From positions 1 through 36,565 of the forward strand of contig JADKHF010000048.1 of the NCBI GenBank assembly GCA_016721865.1: 36,565 nucleotides of DNA. Reading direction: 5' to 3'. Below are positions 10,601 through 18,614 of this stretch, piece after piece. The notes below the pieces were generated by a model that was not told the origin of the DNA, did not search any database, and worked only from the letters and a program-made list of their open reading frames with translations. The stretch's first letter is position 1, and every line of letters starts with the position of its first letter. The DNA is from Nitrosomonas sp. (GTDB taxonomy: Bacteria > Pseudomonadota > Gammaproteobacteria > Burkholderiales > Nitrosomonadaceae). The translations under genes were made by a program, and so were the position numbers.

Positions 10601-11441
10601 TTTAAGCGTGACAGGCAGCCTAGCGGCAGATGCCGGCTTATTGTTGCAACCGCCGCAAGATCGCCCTGAATTATCGGATGACATTGTGTTTGTGAATAGC
10701 CACAATATTGCCCCGCAGAATCTGTCGCTGCTGTTGGATATCAATCTCAACTTAGGAGAAAAATTCTATCTTCGTGCAGCCGGATTGGAAGGTCGTTTAG
10801 CGGGTCAATTAAAAGTTCAGAATGATAAAAATAATACGCTCAAGGTCAATGGCACCATTGCAGCACAAGATACCACTTTAAAGCATATGGCCAGAACCTT
10901 ACGGTTCCAGCGCGGCATTGTCAGCCTTCAGGCCCCTCTGGATGATCCCGGGTTAAATATTCTGGCCGTGCGGGAAGGTTTAGCGGTTGAAGCCGGCGTT
11001 GAAATCATGGGTTCGGTGCGTCACCCGAGGGTGACATTGGTATCGACTCCGAATGTTCCAGATACCGAAAAACTCTCCTGGATTGTTTTAGGAAGAAAAC
11101 CCGATCCCGGCGGATTAGATACTTCGGTATTACTGGCAGCAGCCGGTTCGATATTAGGCGGACAATCCAGTACCGGAATTACGGAACAGATTACTAAGGC
11201 ACTAGGTGTGGATGAAATTTCAGTCAGGCAAGCAGGATTCGGCAGTTCGCTGAGCGGGCAGATCGGTGTGGTCGGGAAACGCATCTCTTCCCGTGTTTAT
11301 TTGAGTTATGAACGCAGCCTGTCGACAACCACCATGGGAATCACGAAACTGACTTACAATCTGACTCCAAAAATAACCGTTGTCACTCAAGCCGGTGAAG
11401 ACAGTGCGATGGATCTGTTTTATACATTTCAATTCGATTAG
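7614..11441 (+). CDS. tamB: TamB, inner-membrane-anchored translocation and assembly protein (DUF490)
   Basis: TamB is a long AsmA-like periplasmic beta-taco protein that spans from the inner membrane to TamA. The ATG at 7614 follows tamA closely; an in-frame TTG at 7608 is less likely. A short polar N-terminus precedes one membrane anchor ('LISLLVVLLVSISIAGYWLL', about residues 21-40). About 1,200 residues of repetitive amphipathic beta sequence follow. The conserved C-terminal TamB domain contains 'NVPDTEKLSWIVLGRKPD' and 'SSLSGQIGVVGKRISSRVYL' and ends 'DLFYTFQFD', resembling a beta-signal. At 1,275 residues it is normal for the family. The frame is intact throughout, in contrast to several neighbours. 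It is probably cotranscribed with tamA. Confidence 0.92.
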   Translation: MTNQTDSNQNPKQTNQKSKRLISLLVVLLVSISIAGYWLLNSQSALQGTLSAINQLSSGAIQFEGIRGTLRNIQINSIHFANEEFQLTLHNFHVTWNPNDLLQKQIRIDQLSIEAMDIRIHPSPTAAPQRILPENLSLPFALSIHQIKVDSIHLISTTHKSSDFIISDLTLSLDSSGHFHRLNNLYFRTPWGVFSALAELNGNSPFDLSAQIDLSDAHQWGNAQAIIAGNLEQMDIQINAKQSLTKRELTLQLQPFATNPVTQFHAVLEKLNPASFVSDAPHASLSVTTNLTRNESGQLEGKILLENHAAATLNDGGLPFSAISTQARITSNILQLQDIHAQITPGEIVSGDLIWQLEEASGSANLLVNKLNPQHIDSRIRAAQVSGQISLKSNAQKQSASIQLKDNSISLNAAITRSDDQVALEQFQLQRNKSQLTGQGKFDLGNDQSFELSGNLENFNISDFIQAPDSNLNAAIQLSGQLSPQISGILQYTIQKSRLVKFPVTGAGQIAFNGFDQFKGKAELNIGSNHFLAQGGAGETYQLAVNAPALEQIGFGLAGDLQTHIQWNGNLQSPDLDFKIKSQQLHLPGNHHLSGLVADGRLNNETISLKATIENYAASDKATLQHVEINTSGKISDHTLLAKAQIHDISKIQLKAVGGLDKESLTQSLRWNGQLTEFTFTGRMPIRLTAPTILAISTELVSLGQTKLSVSDGFLNIDQLHWTSREWKTQGHFSGIALLPGEHQDSKQSSLHLGGHWDFVSNSQLTGSLHMQREKGDWYLPNEISQPLGLEVAQLKVIAQNGKITGQFELASQSVGTAKAHLTVPTKQSNNNWTIPDETPLNGEIIAHIKNLKWIESLSGYSVSTNGQLQVQATIQGTLKQPDFNGRVSGTQLSVVLLEHGINLQQGKLIANFHQSNLKIEQLHFITPHEPPPDDRFFKDVKLDSTSGFLTITGNIGLVGNESQLDFKINQIPFTHKTDYWIVASGSGQARFHKNNLSVTGSLAADAGLLLQPPQDRPELSDDIVFVNSHNIAPQNLSLLLDINLNLGEKFYLRAAGLEGRLAGQLKVQNDKNNTLKVNGTIAAQDTTLKHMARTLRFQRGIVSLQAPLDDPGLNILAVREGLAVEAGVEIMGSVRHPRVTLVSTPNVPDTEKLSWIVLGRKPDPGGLDTSVLLAAAGSILGGQSSTGITEQITKALGVDEISVRQAGFGSSLSGQIGVVGKRISSRVYLSYERSLSTTTMGITKLTYNLTPKITVVTQAGEDSAMDLFYTFQFD

Positions 11442-11490
11442 ATCAAATATTCTGTACTGATGAGATTGCGATGTGTGCCCGCGGGTAATT

Positions 11491-11645
11491 TTATCGCCGC
11501 TCTTTGGTAACCAGATCGGCCATTTTTCTTTCCAGCATATCATTGCGATTATCAGCGAGAGTCTGAGGTATCAGACGGGGGAATTCCGGCAGAATGATTA
11601 TCCAACTGGGCGCGCTTCTTTTTGCGCAAGAAGGGATCGTTAGTT
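11491..11645 (-). other. Possible small basic protein gene downstream of prmB
   Basis: After the prmB stop the minus strand can be read, with one shift in the C5 run near 11578, as 'NDPFLRKKKRAQLDNHSA' joined to 'EFPRLIPQTLADNRNDMLE' and then 'RKMADLVTKERR' before a stop at 11491-11493. The result is strongly charged and helical. There is no ATG; a TTG before RKKKRAQ would give about 47 residues. I do not recognise a family. It could be a genuine small protein of the prmB operon or chance coding. Confidence 0.25.
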
Positions 11646-11650
11646 GTACT

Positions 11651-12551
11651 TTATTCACGCGGCAATTGCTCTCTCTGCAATAGAAAAACAAACTCATCGC
11701 CAGCACTGGTTTCCAGCCAGGTAAACGGCACTATCGGATAGGCCTGTTCCAGTTCCGCACGGTTGTGTCCAATTTCAACCACTAAAATACCGTCATTGGT
11801 CAAATGCCGCGCGGCGTGTTGCAGGATTTTCCGGGTTGCATCCAGCCCTTCCTCGCCGCTTGCCAGTGCATTTTCCGGCTCATGCCGGTATTCCTGGGGC
11901 AGTCGTTGCATCGACTCGGCGTTGACGTACGGCGGGTTGCTGATGATCAGGTCGTAACGTTTTCCGGACAAAGCTGAGAACAGATCGGATTCAATCAGAT
12001 CTATTCTTACCTTCCAATCCATAATCCTGGACATTCTTATGTGCCACAGCCAGCGCCTGAGTGGAAATATCGGCGGCATCAATCTGCGCATTCTCGAAAG
12101 CGTGTGCCATCAGAATTGCCAAACAACCCGATCCGGTGCACAAGTCCAGTGCAGAAACAATATTATCGGGTTCGGTGATCCAGGGTGAAAGCTGCGTTTG
12201 AAGCAATTCGGCAATGAAAGAGCGCGGTATAATCACGCGTTCATCGACATAAAAACTAAAATCACCCAACCAGGCTTCATGCGTGAGATAAGCAACGGGA
12301 ATTCTGTCTGTGACACGGCGTTCGATCATTTCCAGCACTTGTTTGCATTCGCTATCCGTCAAGCGCGCATCGAGAAACGGATCCAATTGATCCAGTGGCA
12401 AATAGAGTGTTTTCAGAATAAGATACGCCGCTTCATCATAAGCAGTGGCGGAGCCGTGGCCAAAATGCAGGTCGGCTTTAGTAAACCGGCTGACAGCAAA
12501 ACGTAAAAGATCACGGATAGTATGAAGTTGCGAATGGGCTTGAGCGATCAT
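11651..12551 (-). CDS. prmB: PrmB, N5-glutamine methyltransferase for ribosomal protein L3, one frameshift
   Basis: PrmB methylates a glutamine of ribosomal protein uL3 using S-adenosylmethionine. The N-terminal helical domain is followed by the Rossmann fold with the SAM motif 'ALDLCTGSGCLAI', then 'DLIISNPPYVNAESMQRLP' with the NPPY substrate-binding motif. The 'NPPYV...LPQEYRHEPENAL' context is typical of PrmB rather than PrmC, which acts on release factors and usually sits beside prfA. The frame breaks near 12005. Removing one A joins 'QDYGLEGK' to 'IDLIESDLF' and gives 299 residues, the normal length. It is convergent with tamB and divergent from tadA. Confidence 0.87.
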
Positions 12552-12703
12552 GTGATAGAAATTTTAGAAATCTAGAGTGTTAATACAGAATCAGCCGGAA
12601 AACAGCTTTCCATGCAGATACGGAATTACCATGGGTAGCAATGTAGCATAAAAACCGTGATGCGAAAGCATCGCTCAATTGCCGAATATAATTTGAAACC
12701 AGG

Positions 12704-13195
12704 ATGACGTTGAAAACCGATATTGATAGCCATTTCATGCAGATTGCATTGGAACTTGCGCAACAGGCGCAAGCCATTGGCGAGGTGCCGGTGGGTGCCG
12801 TGGTGGTTCAGAATGAAATCATTGTTGGACGTGGCCATAACCGGTCCATTACTGCTGCCGATCCCACCGCGCATGCCGAAGTCATGGCAATGCGCGATGC
12901 TGGCAGCAATCTGGTCAATTATCGTTTGCAGGACTGCACGCTTTATGTCACATTGGAACCCTGCGCCATGTGTATCGGGGCAATTTTTCATGCCCGCATT
13001 CAGCGCCTGGTTTACGCGGCAACGGACCCGAAAACCGGTGCGTGCGGCAGTGTCATTGACCTGCCAGCGGAGACGCGACTGAATCATCATCTGCAGGTAG
13101 CGGCTGGCGTTCTGGCACCCGAAGCCAGTGCTTTATTGAAACAGTTTTTCGCACAAAGACGCAAAGCCACCGAGCGAAACAACAATGAAAATTAA
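12704..13195 (+). CDS. tadA: tRNA-specific adenosine deaminase
   Basis: TadA deaminates A34 to inosine in the anticodon of tRNA-Arg(ACG), and is essential in most bacteria. The cytidine/adenosine deaminase zinc site is complete: His57-Ala-Glu59 ('HAEVMAMRDA') and 'PCAMC' with Cys87 and Cys90. The sequence 'GEVPVGAVVV' precedes it. The 163-residue length is normal. The ATG at 12704 has only a weak purine-rich upstream site. Its 3' end overlaps the next gene by 11 bp, which suggests translational coupling. Confidence 0.93.
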   Translation: MTLKTDIDSHFMQIALELAQQAQAIGEVPVGAVVVQNEIIVGRGHNRSITAADPTAHAEVMAMRDAGSNLVNYRLQDCTLYVTLEPCAMCIGAIFHARIQRLVYAATDPKTGACGSVIDLPAETRLNHHLQVAAGVLAPEASALLKQFFAQRRKATERNNNEN

Positions 13196-13664
13196 TATTA
13201 CGATTGCAACCCAACAACTTGATCTGCTGGATGCGCAGGGGCAGCTCATCCGGCAATACCTGATTTCCTCCGCAAGAAATGGCACAGGTCAGGAAAATGG
13301 CAGTTTCTGCACACCGCTCGGAAAACATATCATTCGCGCCAGGATCGGCGCAGGTCAGCCGATCAATACGGTTTTTATCAAGCGGCGGCCCACCGGTGAA
13401 ATTTATACACCGGAACTAGGACAGCAAAATCCGAAACGGGATTGGATTCTGACACGCATCCTATGGTTATCAGGCTGTGAACCCGGTTTTAATCGTTTAG
13501 GTTCTGTCGATACCATGCGCCGTTACATCTATATTCATGGTACCCCGGATAGCGTTGAAATGGGCAAACCTGGATCAATCGGATGTATCCGGATGCGCAA
13601 CAGCGATTTATTGGAATTGTTTGATCGGGTTAGCGCAGGTACTCAAGTCGATATTCACAAGTAA
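13185..13664 (+). CDS. L,D-transpeptidase (YkuD) domain protein
   Basis: YkuD-domain enzymes form 3-3 cross-links in peptidoglycan or attach proteins to it, using a catalytic cysteine. The motif is present as 'YIYIHGTPD' (His118) followed by 'GSIGCIRMRNSDL' (Cys134, Arg136), with the expected spacing. The 159 residues are almost all catalytic domain. No signal peptide, lipobox or membrane segment precedes it, which is unusual for an enzyme whose substrate is periplasmic; a longer upstream start is blocked by tadA. It overlaps tadA by 11 bp, an arrangement I recall from other betaproteobacteria. The substrate is not known. Confidence 0.82.
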   Translation: MKINITIATQQLDLLDAQGQLIRQYLISSARNGTGQENGSFCTPLGKHIIRARIGAGQPINTVFIKRRPTGEIYTPELGQQNPKRDWILTRILWLSGCEPGFNRLGSVDTMRRYIYIHGTPDSVEMGKPGSIGCIRMRNSDLLELFDRVSAGTQVDIHK

Positions 13665-13863
13665 TTGTTCGATCCCGGCTGGTGCCATTTTTTTGTAACA
13701 TACCGGAGTTAGTCGTAGCCAATGACAAATCGGGCTAATACCAGATTCACCCCGCAATTGAATTTCGTTTTAACTGGTGTCGTGTTAATCTTTGATCCGC
13801 ACTATTCGAATTTTTCTGCCTGAATTTGCTACTTCTTAAATCCTATTACACCAATGATTTGCT

Positions 13864-14364
13864 ATGAACCAGAATAAAAAGATAAAAGTATTATTTGTCT
13901 GCATGGGCAATATTTGCCGATCGCCAACTGCCGATGCGGTATTCCGGCATTTAGTCAAGGAAGCCGGGGCTGATCACATAATCCACGTGGATTCTGCTGG
14001 TACGCATGCGTATCACATTGGCGATCCACCGGATCACCGTGCTCAGAACACAGCACTCCAGCGCGGCTACAAAATGCATGATTTACGTGCTCGTGCTGTT
14101 CAAACCAGCGATTTCGAGGAATTTGACTACATTCTTGCGATGGACAAGGAAAATCTCTCTTTACTGCAACAGCGCAGTCCTCAACAGCACCTCAGTAAAA
14201 TTCAATTATTCATGCAGTATGGAAATCATTCTGATCCGGATGTCGAGGTGCCTGATCCGTACTTCGGCGGACATCAAGGGTTTGAATTGGTACTGGATAT
14301 GGTTGAAGAAGCCAGTCAAGGTTTGCTGGCGCATCTTCGCACTAATAAAAAGGAAATATTCTGA
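13864..14364 (+). CDS. Low-molecular-weight protein-tyrosine phosphatase
   Basis: The P-loop 'VCMGNICRSPTAD' holds the nucleophile Cys13 and Arg19 in the C-x5-R-S pattern of this family. The general acid lies in 'VPDPYFGG' (Asp131). Members dephosphorylate tyrosine, often on bacterial tyrosine kinases of capsule systems, or arginine. No kinase or polysaccharide gene is nearby, so this is more likely a housekeeping type. The 166 residues are normal. Its stop codon shares one base with the start of frmA (TGATG), so the two are probably cotranscribed. Confidence 0.9.
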   Translation: MNQNKKIKVLFVCMGNICRSPTADAVFRHLVKEAGADHIIHVDSAGTHAYHIGDPPDHRAQNTALQRGYKMHDLRARAVQTSDFEEFDYILAMDKENLSLLQQRSPQQHLSKIQLFMQYGNHSDPDVEVPDPYFGGHQGFELVLDMVEEASQGLLAHLRTNKKEIF

Positions 14365-15470
14365 TGAAAACAAGAGCCGCAGTTGCCTGGAAAGCCGGTC
14401 AGCCGTTAACGATCGAAGATGTTGATCTGGAAGGCCCGAAATCCGGTGAAGTATTGGTGGAAATAAAAGCCACCGGCATTTGCCACACCGATTATTACAC
14501 GCTTTCGGGTGCCGATCCGGAAGGTTTATTTCCAGCCATTCTCGGTCATGAGGGTGCCGGTGTAGTGGTCGATGTCGGCCCCAACGTCAAATCTTTACGT
14601 AAAGGCGATCATGTGATTCCGCTCTACACGCCGGAATGCCGGGAATGTAAATTCTGTCTCTCGAAAAAAACCAACCTGTGTCAGGCAATCCGCAGTACGC
14701 AAGGACGCGGTGTCATGCCCGACAGTACCTCGCGTTTTTCTCTGGATGGAAAACCGCTATTCCATTACATGGGTACGTCTACTTTCTCCAATTACACCGT
14801 TGTGCCAGAAATCGCGCTGGCGAAAATCCGCGAGGATGCGCCTTTTGATAAGGTTTGCTATATCGGCTGCGGCGTCACCACCGGCATCGGTGCGGTCATT
14901 TATACCGCCAAAGTGGAAGCAGGCGCCAATGTCGCAGTTTTCGGTCTGGGCGTAATCGGTCTGAATGTCATTCAAGGCGCCCGGATGGTCGGCGCTGACA
15001 AAATTATCGGCATCGACATCAACCCGCAACGCGAAGCGATGGCACGCAAATTCGGCATGACGCATTTCATCAATCCGAACGACGTTCCGAATATCGTCGA
15101 TGCCGTGGTGCAACTGACCGATGGCGGCGCAGACTACAGTTTCGAGTGCATCGGCAATACCAAAGTCATGCGCCAGGCACTGGAATGCACGCATAAGGGC
15201 TGGGGGCGCAGCATCATCATCGGTGTAGCAGAAGCCGGTGCTGAAATCAGTACGCGTCCTTTCCAACTGGTCACGGGCAGGAAATGGGAAGGCTCCGCTT
15301 TTGGCGGCGCGCGTGGCCGGACCGACGTGCCTAAAATTGTCGACTGGTATATGGAAGGAAAAATCGACATCGATTCGCTCATCACGCATACCTTGACTTT
15401 GGATAATATCAATGAAGGATTTCATTTGATGAAAAGCGGCGAATCCATTCGCACCGTGGTGATTTACTGA
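14364..15470 (+). CDS. frmA: S-(hydroxymethyl)glutathione dehydrogenase / class III alcohol dehydrogenase
   Basis: This enzyme oxidises S-hydroxymethylglutathione, the spontaneous adduct of formaldehyde and glutathione, with NAD+; it can also reduce S-nitrosoglutathione. Catalytic zinc ligands are visible at Cys40 ('GICHTDYYTLSG') and His62 ('GHEGAG'), with the third in 'CYIGCGVTTG'. The structural zinc cysteines are 92, 95, 98 and 106 ('ECRECKFCLSKKTNLC'). The NAD-binding 'GLGVIGL' follows. At 368 residues it is the expected length. It lies directly before fghA, the next step. In an ammonia oxidiser S-nitrosoglutathione reduction could matter as much as formaldehyde, but that is inference. 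Confidence 0.95.
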   Translation: MKTRAAVAWKAGQPLTIEDVDLEGPKSGEVLVEIKATGICHTDYYTLSGADPEGLFPAILGHEGAGVVVDVGPNVKSLRKGDHVIPLYTPECRECKFCLSKKTNLCQAIRSTQGRGVMPDSTSRFSLDGKPLFHYMGTSTFSNYTVVPEIALAKIREDAPFDKVCYIGCGVTTGIGAVIYTAKVEAGANVAVFGLGVIGLNVIQGARMVGADKIIGIDINPQREAMARKFGMTHFINPNDVPNIVDAVVQLTDGGADYSFECIGNTKVMRQALECTHKGWGRSIIIGVAEAGAEISTRPFQLVTGRKWEGSAFGGARGRTDVPKIVDWYMEGKIDIDSLITHTLTLDNINEGFHLMKSGESIRTVVIY

Positions 15471-15472
15471 TT

Positions 15473-16314
15473 GTGGCAACACTCGAAACCCGCAGCCAGC
15501 ATCGCTGCTTTGGCGGCATACAAGGCTTCTACCAGCACCCATCCACGGTTATCGGTTTGCCGATGCGATTCTCGGTGTATCAACCACCGCAAGCGAAGCA
15601 TCAACGTGTTCGGTACTGTTTTTCCTGGCTGGGCTTACCTGTACCGAAGAAACCTTCATGATTAAAGCCGGTGCCCAGCGCTATGCCGCTGAATATGGGT
15701 TGATGCTGGTATCCATGGACACCAGCCCGCGCCAAACCGGGATTCCGGGTGAGACCGATAGCTGGGATTTTGGTGCGGGTGCCGGATTTTATCTAGATGC
15801 GACGGTTGAACCCTGGTCGCGCTATTACCGGATGGAAAGTTACGTCACGCAGGAGCTGCGCGAAATCATTATCGAACATTTCCCTGCCGATAAAAATCGC
15901 ATCGGTATTTTTGGTCATTCGATGGGCGGGCACGGCGCATTGACATTGGCATTGCGTCACCCCGGATTGTATCGCTCGGTCTCGGCATTTGCGCCGATTT
16001 GCGCACCGATGCAATGTCCCTGGGGACAAAAAGCATTCCGCAATTATTTGGGTGAAAATCAGGAAAACTGGCAGAAATACGATGCGACCGCACTGATTGT
16101 TGCAGGTCATCGCGTTCCTGAGCTATTGATTGATCAGGGATTGAACGATCAATTTCTGGGCGAACAATTGCATCCGGATCAATTGGAAAATGCCTGCGCC
16201 ACAGCCGGTCAAAAACTGACGTTGCGTTACCACCAAAATTACGATCATAGCTATTATTTCATCAGCTCGTTTATGGGCGAGCATTTGAGCTATCATCGAG
16301 AGCAGCTTGGGTAG
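15473..16314 (+). CDS. fghA: S-formylglutathione hydrolase, one frameshift
   Basis: The esterase hydrolyses S-formylglutathione to formate and glutathione, completing the pathway begun by FrmA. It starts at GTG 15473, two bases after the frmA stop, with 'ATLETRSQHRCFGGIQGFYQ'. The nucleophile elbow 'GHSMGGHGA' lies near 15915. 'GLNDQFL' carries the likely catalytic Asp, and 'YDHSYYFI' the His. A single base is missing near 15614; restoring it links 'AKHQRV' to 'VLFFLAGLTCTEETF', the family's oxyanion-hole region, and gives 280 residues. The enzyme is probably functional in the real genome. Confidence 0.9.
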
Positions 16315-16381
16315 TTTGTGTACATTACATTTATGTCTATAAACAAATGAGTAGCTTTGGTTCGTTATGTTAGAATTTCGT

Positions 16382-16623
16382 ATGGACTTTGAAATTATCG
16401 GCGAAATCAAACATTCCGAAACAATTGCTCGCGGTTCCGGTAGCAGGAATTAAACCGGCTTCGAAAAATTCATGGTCTAGGTAATTGGCGTAAACGTAAA
16501 GGTTATGCCACAGTGCGCTTGCCTGATGGTTCAACTTGTATAGCTGAAATTCACTGGTACGAGGCTACAGGTATTGGTAAGCGTGAATTCAAAATCAAAC
16601 GGTACATGGACATAACATCATGA
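16382..16623 (+). CDS. Small basic protein of unknown function, first gene of a two-gene module, one frameshift
   Basis: With one base restored near 16446 the gene encodes 80 residues: 'MDFEIIGEIKHSETIARGSG' and then '...LRKIHGLGNWRKRKGYATV...IHWYEATGIGKREFKIKRYM'. The middle and C-terminus are strongly basic. There is no signal peptide or membrane segment. Its TGA overlaps the ATG of the next gene (ATGA), so the two are translationally coupled. I recall similar pairs in other bacteria as hypothetical proteins but know no function. A basic protein followed by an acidic one, with a stray copy of the second gene elsewhere in the window, resembles toxin-antitoxin-like modules; that is only an analogy. 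Confidence 0.6.
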
Positions 16624-16844
16624 GTAAACATGAGCTTGCAATTTGCATTGATAACCGCGGCTATGAAGTATCGCTAGAAACCCGCAAATTATACGAAGTG
16701 CTTCCCGATGTTGACGCGGAAAAGCATGGGCAGATTCGCGTCATTGATGAATCGGGAGAAGATTATTTATACCCGGTTACTGCTTTTACTTGCATATCAT
16801 TATCGGAAAATGTCATTGAGCGAGTCATTTCAGCGCACGCCTAG
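16620..16844 (+). CDS. Small acidic protein of unknown function, second gene of a two-gene module
   Basis: It encodes 74 residues with the core 'CIDNRGYEVSLETRKLYEVL' and 'IRVIDESGEDYLYP', ending 'VIERVISAHA'. It is acidic and without membrane segments, and could form a small beta-rich domain. The start is set by the ATGA overlap with the preceding gene. A 5'-truncated paralogue lies at 5080-5282 on the other strand. I do not know a characterised homologue. Confidence 0.7.
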   Translation: MSKHELAICIDNRGYEVSLETRKLYEVLPDVDAEKHGQIRVIDESGEDYLYPVTAFTCISLSENVIERVISAHA

Positions 16845-17212
16845 CACATACAGATATGCTAAGACTAATTGGTCTTTAATTCTTTATTCTGGACCTGACA
16901 CCGGACTTTTAGAATAATCAATTACTTAGATTAATTTTTTTCGCAATCACCTAAAAACAGGCTGTTATTTCATGCGAGTTTCAGAGGCATGACGAAAAGA
17001 TTATTTTAATCTCTTCCGGGTTTAATTCCTCGCCTCTTGGGGCGAAGGCTGGTTGAAAACCAGCAGTCTGAAGAGCGCATTTAATACCTCGCTGCTTGCG
17101 GCGGGGTGCTTTATTTCGATGCAATCCTGTCAGATCAAAACCTTCGAATTCTGGCGAACTAAAGCCATTAGGAGTAGCACCGACCAGTTCGGTTTTCAGA
17201 TAAGGGAGATAC
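16845..17212. repeat. Gene-free stretch with two REP-like palindromic units
   Basis: No gene is seen on the plus strand. On the minus strand two similar units follow one another: 'ccccgccgcaagcagcgaggtattaaa' (about 17107-17081) and 'tcgccccaagaggcgaggaattaaa' (about 17048-17023). Each is a GC-rich imperfect palindrome ending in GAGGnATTAAA. Between them lies a hairpin, ctggttttcaaccag. This looks like dispersed REP-type repeats. A 77-codon minus-strand frame through them ('NKAPRRKQRGIKC...') is probably repeat sequence rather than a protein. Confidence 0.5.
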
Positions 17213-18472
17213 ATGAAAACGTGTAAAATTAGATTGTACGCATTCGCAATATCCTGGGTGATCGTGGGAGTAAATTATGTGTGGGCGGATAATGGCGCTG
17301 TATCGGCTCCCACGGCGCCCCCAGATACGGGAGTCCAACTTCTCTACCCTCAACGCGTACCTCCACTAGAAAGGAAAGTCAAACGCCTCTTCCCTGAAAG
17401 CTTGCCGATTTCTCTACGAGGCTGGGTGAGCGGAGGTTACGTGTTCAATACTTCCACACCAGGTTCCAATTTTAATGGGCCTTACAACGAGGTCGATCGT
17501 GATAGGCCGCAGATTAACCAGATCTATTTCATTGCGGAAAGAGCTTTGAGTGCTACAAAGGGCATCAATTTGGGTGGCAGGTTTGATGTCTTGTACGGTA
17601 ACGATTTCTTTCTCGCACAAAGCAATGGACTTGAACGCAATGAGGCCGCCTTCCCAAAATGGAACCATGAAATACAAGGTGTTGCACTTCCACAAATGTA
17701 TGCCGAAATCGGTAACAAGACATTTTCAGTTAAGGCAGGACACTTCTACACCATAATCGGTTACGAGGGCGTGCCTGCTCCGTCCAATTTCTTTTATTCG
17801 AAGTCTTATTCGTATCAATTTGCTGGTCCATTCACACATTGGGGCGGTCTTGCTACTGCAAATATAAGCCCGCAGATCACTTTTCAAGCGGGAGTCGTGA
17901 ACGGCTGGGACGCATTAGATCGGCAGCATGATAAGCCAACATTTATTGGCGGAGCGAAATACGAGACAGACGACAAATTCTTCACGGGTTCGCTGGCTGT
18001 TATCACGGGAGAAGAGCGCACGACGATTCCAGGAGTATTTGGTAACCGGACAAGATATAGCGCGCTCATTACGCTACGTCCTATGGAGAAGCTTGAGTAC
18101 ACCTTCCACCAGCACTTTTCGTCCCAGGCAAATGGAAGCCCGAATGGAGGTGCTGCTACATGGTACGGTGTGGATCAATACTTATATTATGCACTACACA
18201 AAACTATAAAAGGTGGCTTTCGGTTTGAGTGGTTTCGCGATCATGACGGTATACGCGTAAGCGGTGCACCAGACAGGGGAAATCCTAACTTCGGCCGGTT
18301 TGCAGGCGACTTCTTCTCTGTGACGGGTGGAGTGAACTATACCCCGCACCCGAATATCACCTTCCGTCCCGAAGTGCGCTATGACTGGTCTTCGGGCGAC
18401 GGCAGGCCCTATAATGACGGAAATAGCAATAGTCAAGTCCTGGTCGGCATTAACGCTTACGTGCAGTTCTAG
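17213..18472 (+). CDS. Outer-membrane beta-barrel porin (BBP2/OmpL-like)
   Basis: The 419-residue protein starts after a good ribosome-binding site (aagggag). It has a signal peptide of about 25 residues ending in 'NYVWA'. A proline-rich linker precedes the barrel. The barrel begins 'LRGWVSGGYVFNTSTPGSNF' and continues with alternating short strands, many aromatic residues and 'AGHFYTIIGYEGVPAPSNFF'. The C-terminus 'NSNSQVLVGINAYVQF' ends in Phe, as the barrel-assembly signal requires. This pattern matches putative beta-barrel porin-2 proteins, which let small solutes cross the outer membrane. The substrate is unknown. It stands alone between a repeat-rich gap and convergent rdgB. Confidence 0.8.
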   Translation: MKTCKIRLYAFAISWVIVGVNYVWADNGAVSAPTAPPDTGVQLLYPQRVPPLERKVKRLFPESLPISLRGWVSGGYVFNTSTPGSNFNGPYNEVDRDRPQINQIYFIAERALSATKGINLGGRFDVLYGNDFFLAQSNGLERNEAAFPKWNHEIQGVALPQMYAEIGNKTFSVKAGHFYTIIGYEGVPAPSNFFYSKSYSYQFAGPFTHWGGLATANISPQITFQAGVVNGWDALDRQHDKPTFIGGAKYETDDKFFTGSLAVITGEERTTIPGVFGNRTRYSALITLRPMEKLEYTFHQHFSSQANGSPNGGAATWYGVDQYLYYALHKTIKGGFRFEWFRDHDGIRVSGAPDRGNPNFGRFAGDFFSVTGGVNYTPHPNITFRPEVRYDWSSGDGRPYNDGNSNSQVLVGINAYVQF

Positions 18473-18614
18473 TGGTTTTGTCGACCACCTTCCAATGGTG
18501 CCAAAATTTATCTTTATTGGTGGAAAGCATGGGGCCAGGTCTAGAATTGAGAATTTTTTGTTTCTGAGAAGAATTACTCTGACGAACCCAGGAAATTTTG
18601 TAGATTATTGGTTT

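Noticed and set aside
14757..15542. 261-codon minus-strand frame over frmA
   Set aside because: It is antisense to a well-supported gene and has no recognisable domain.
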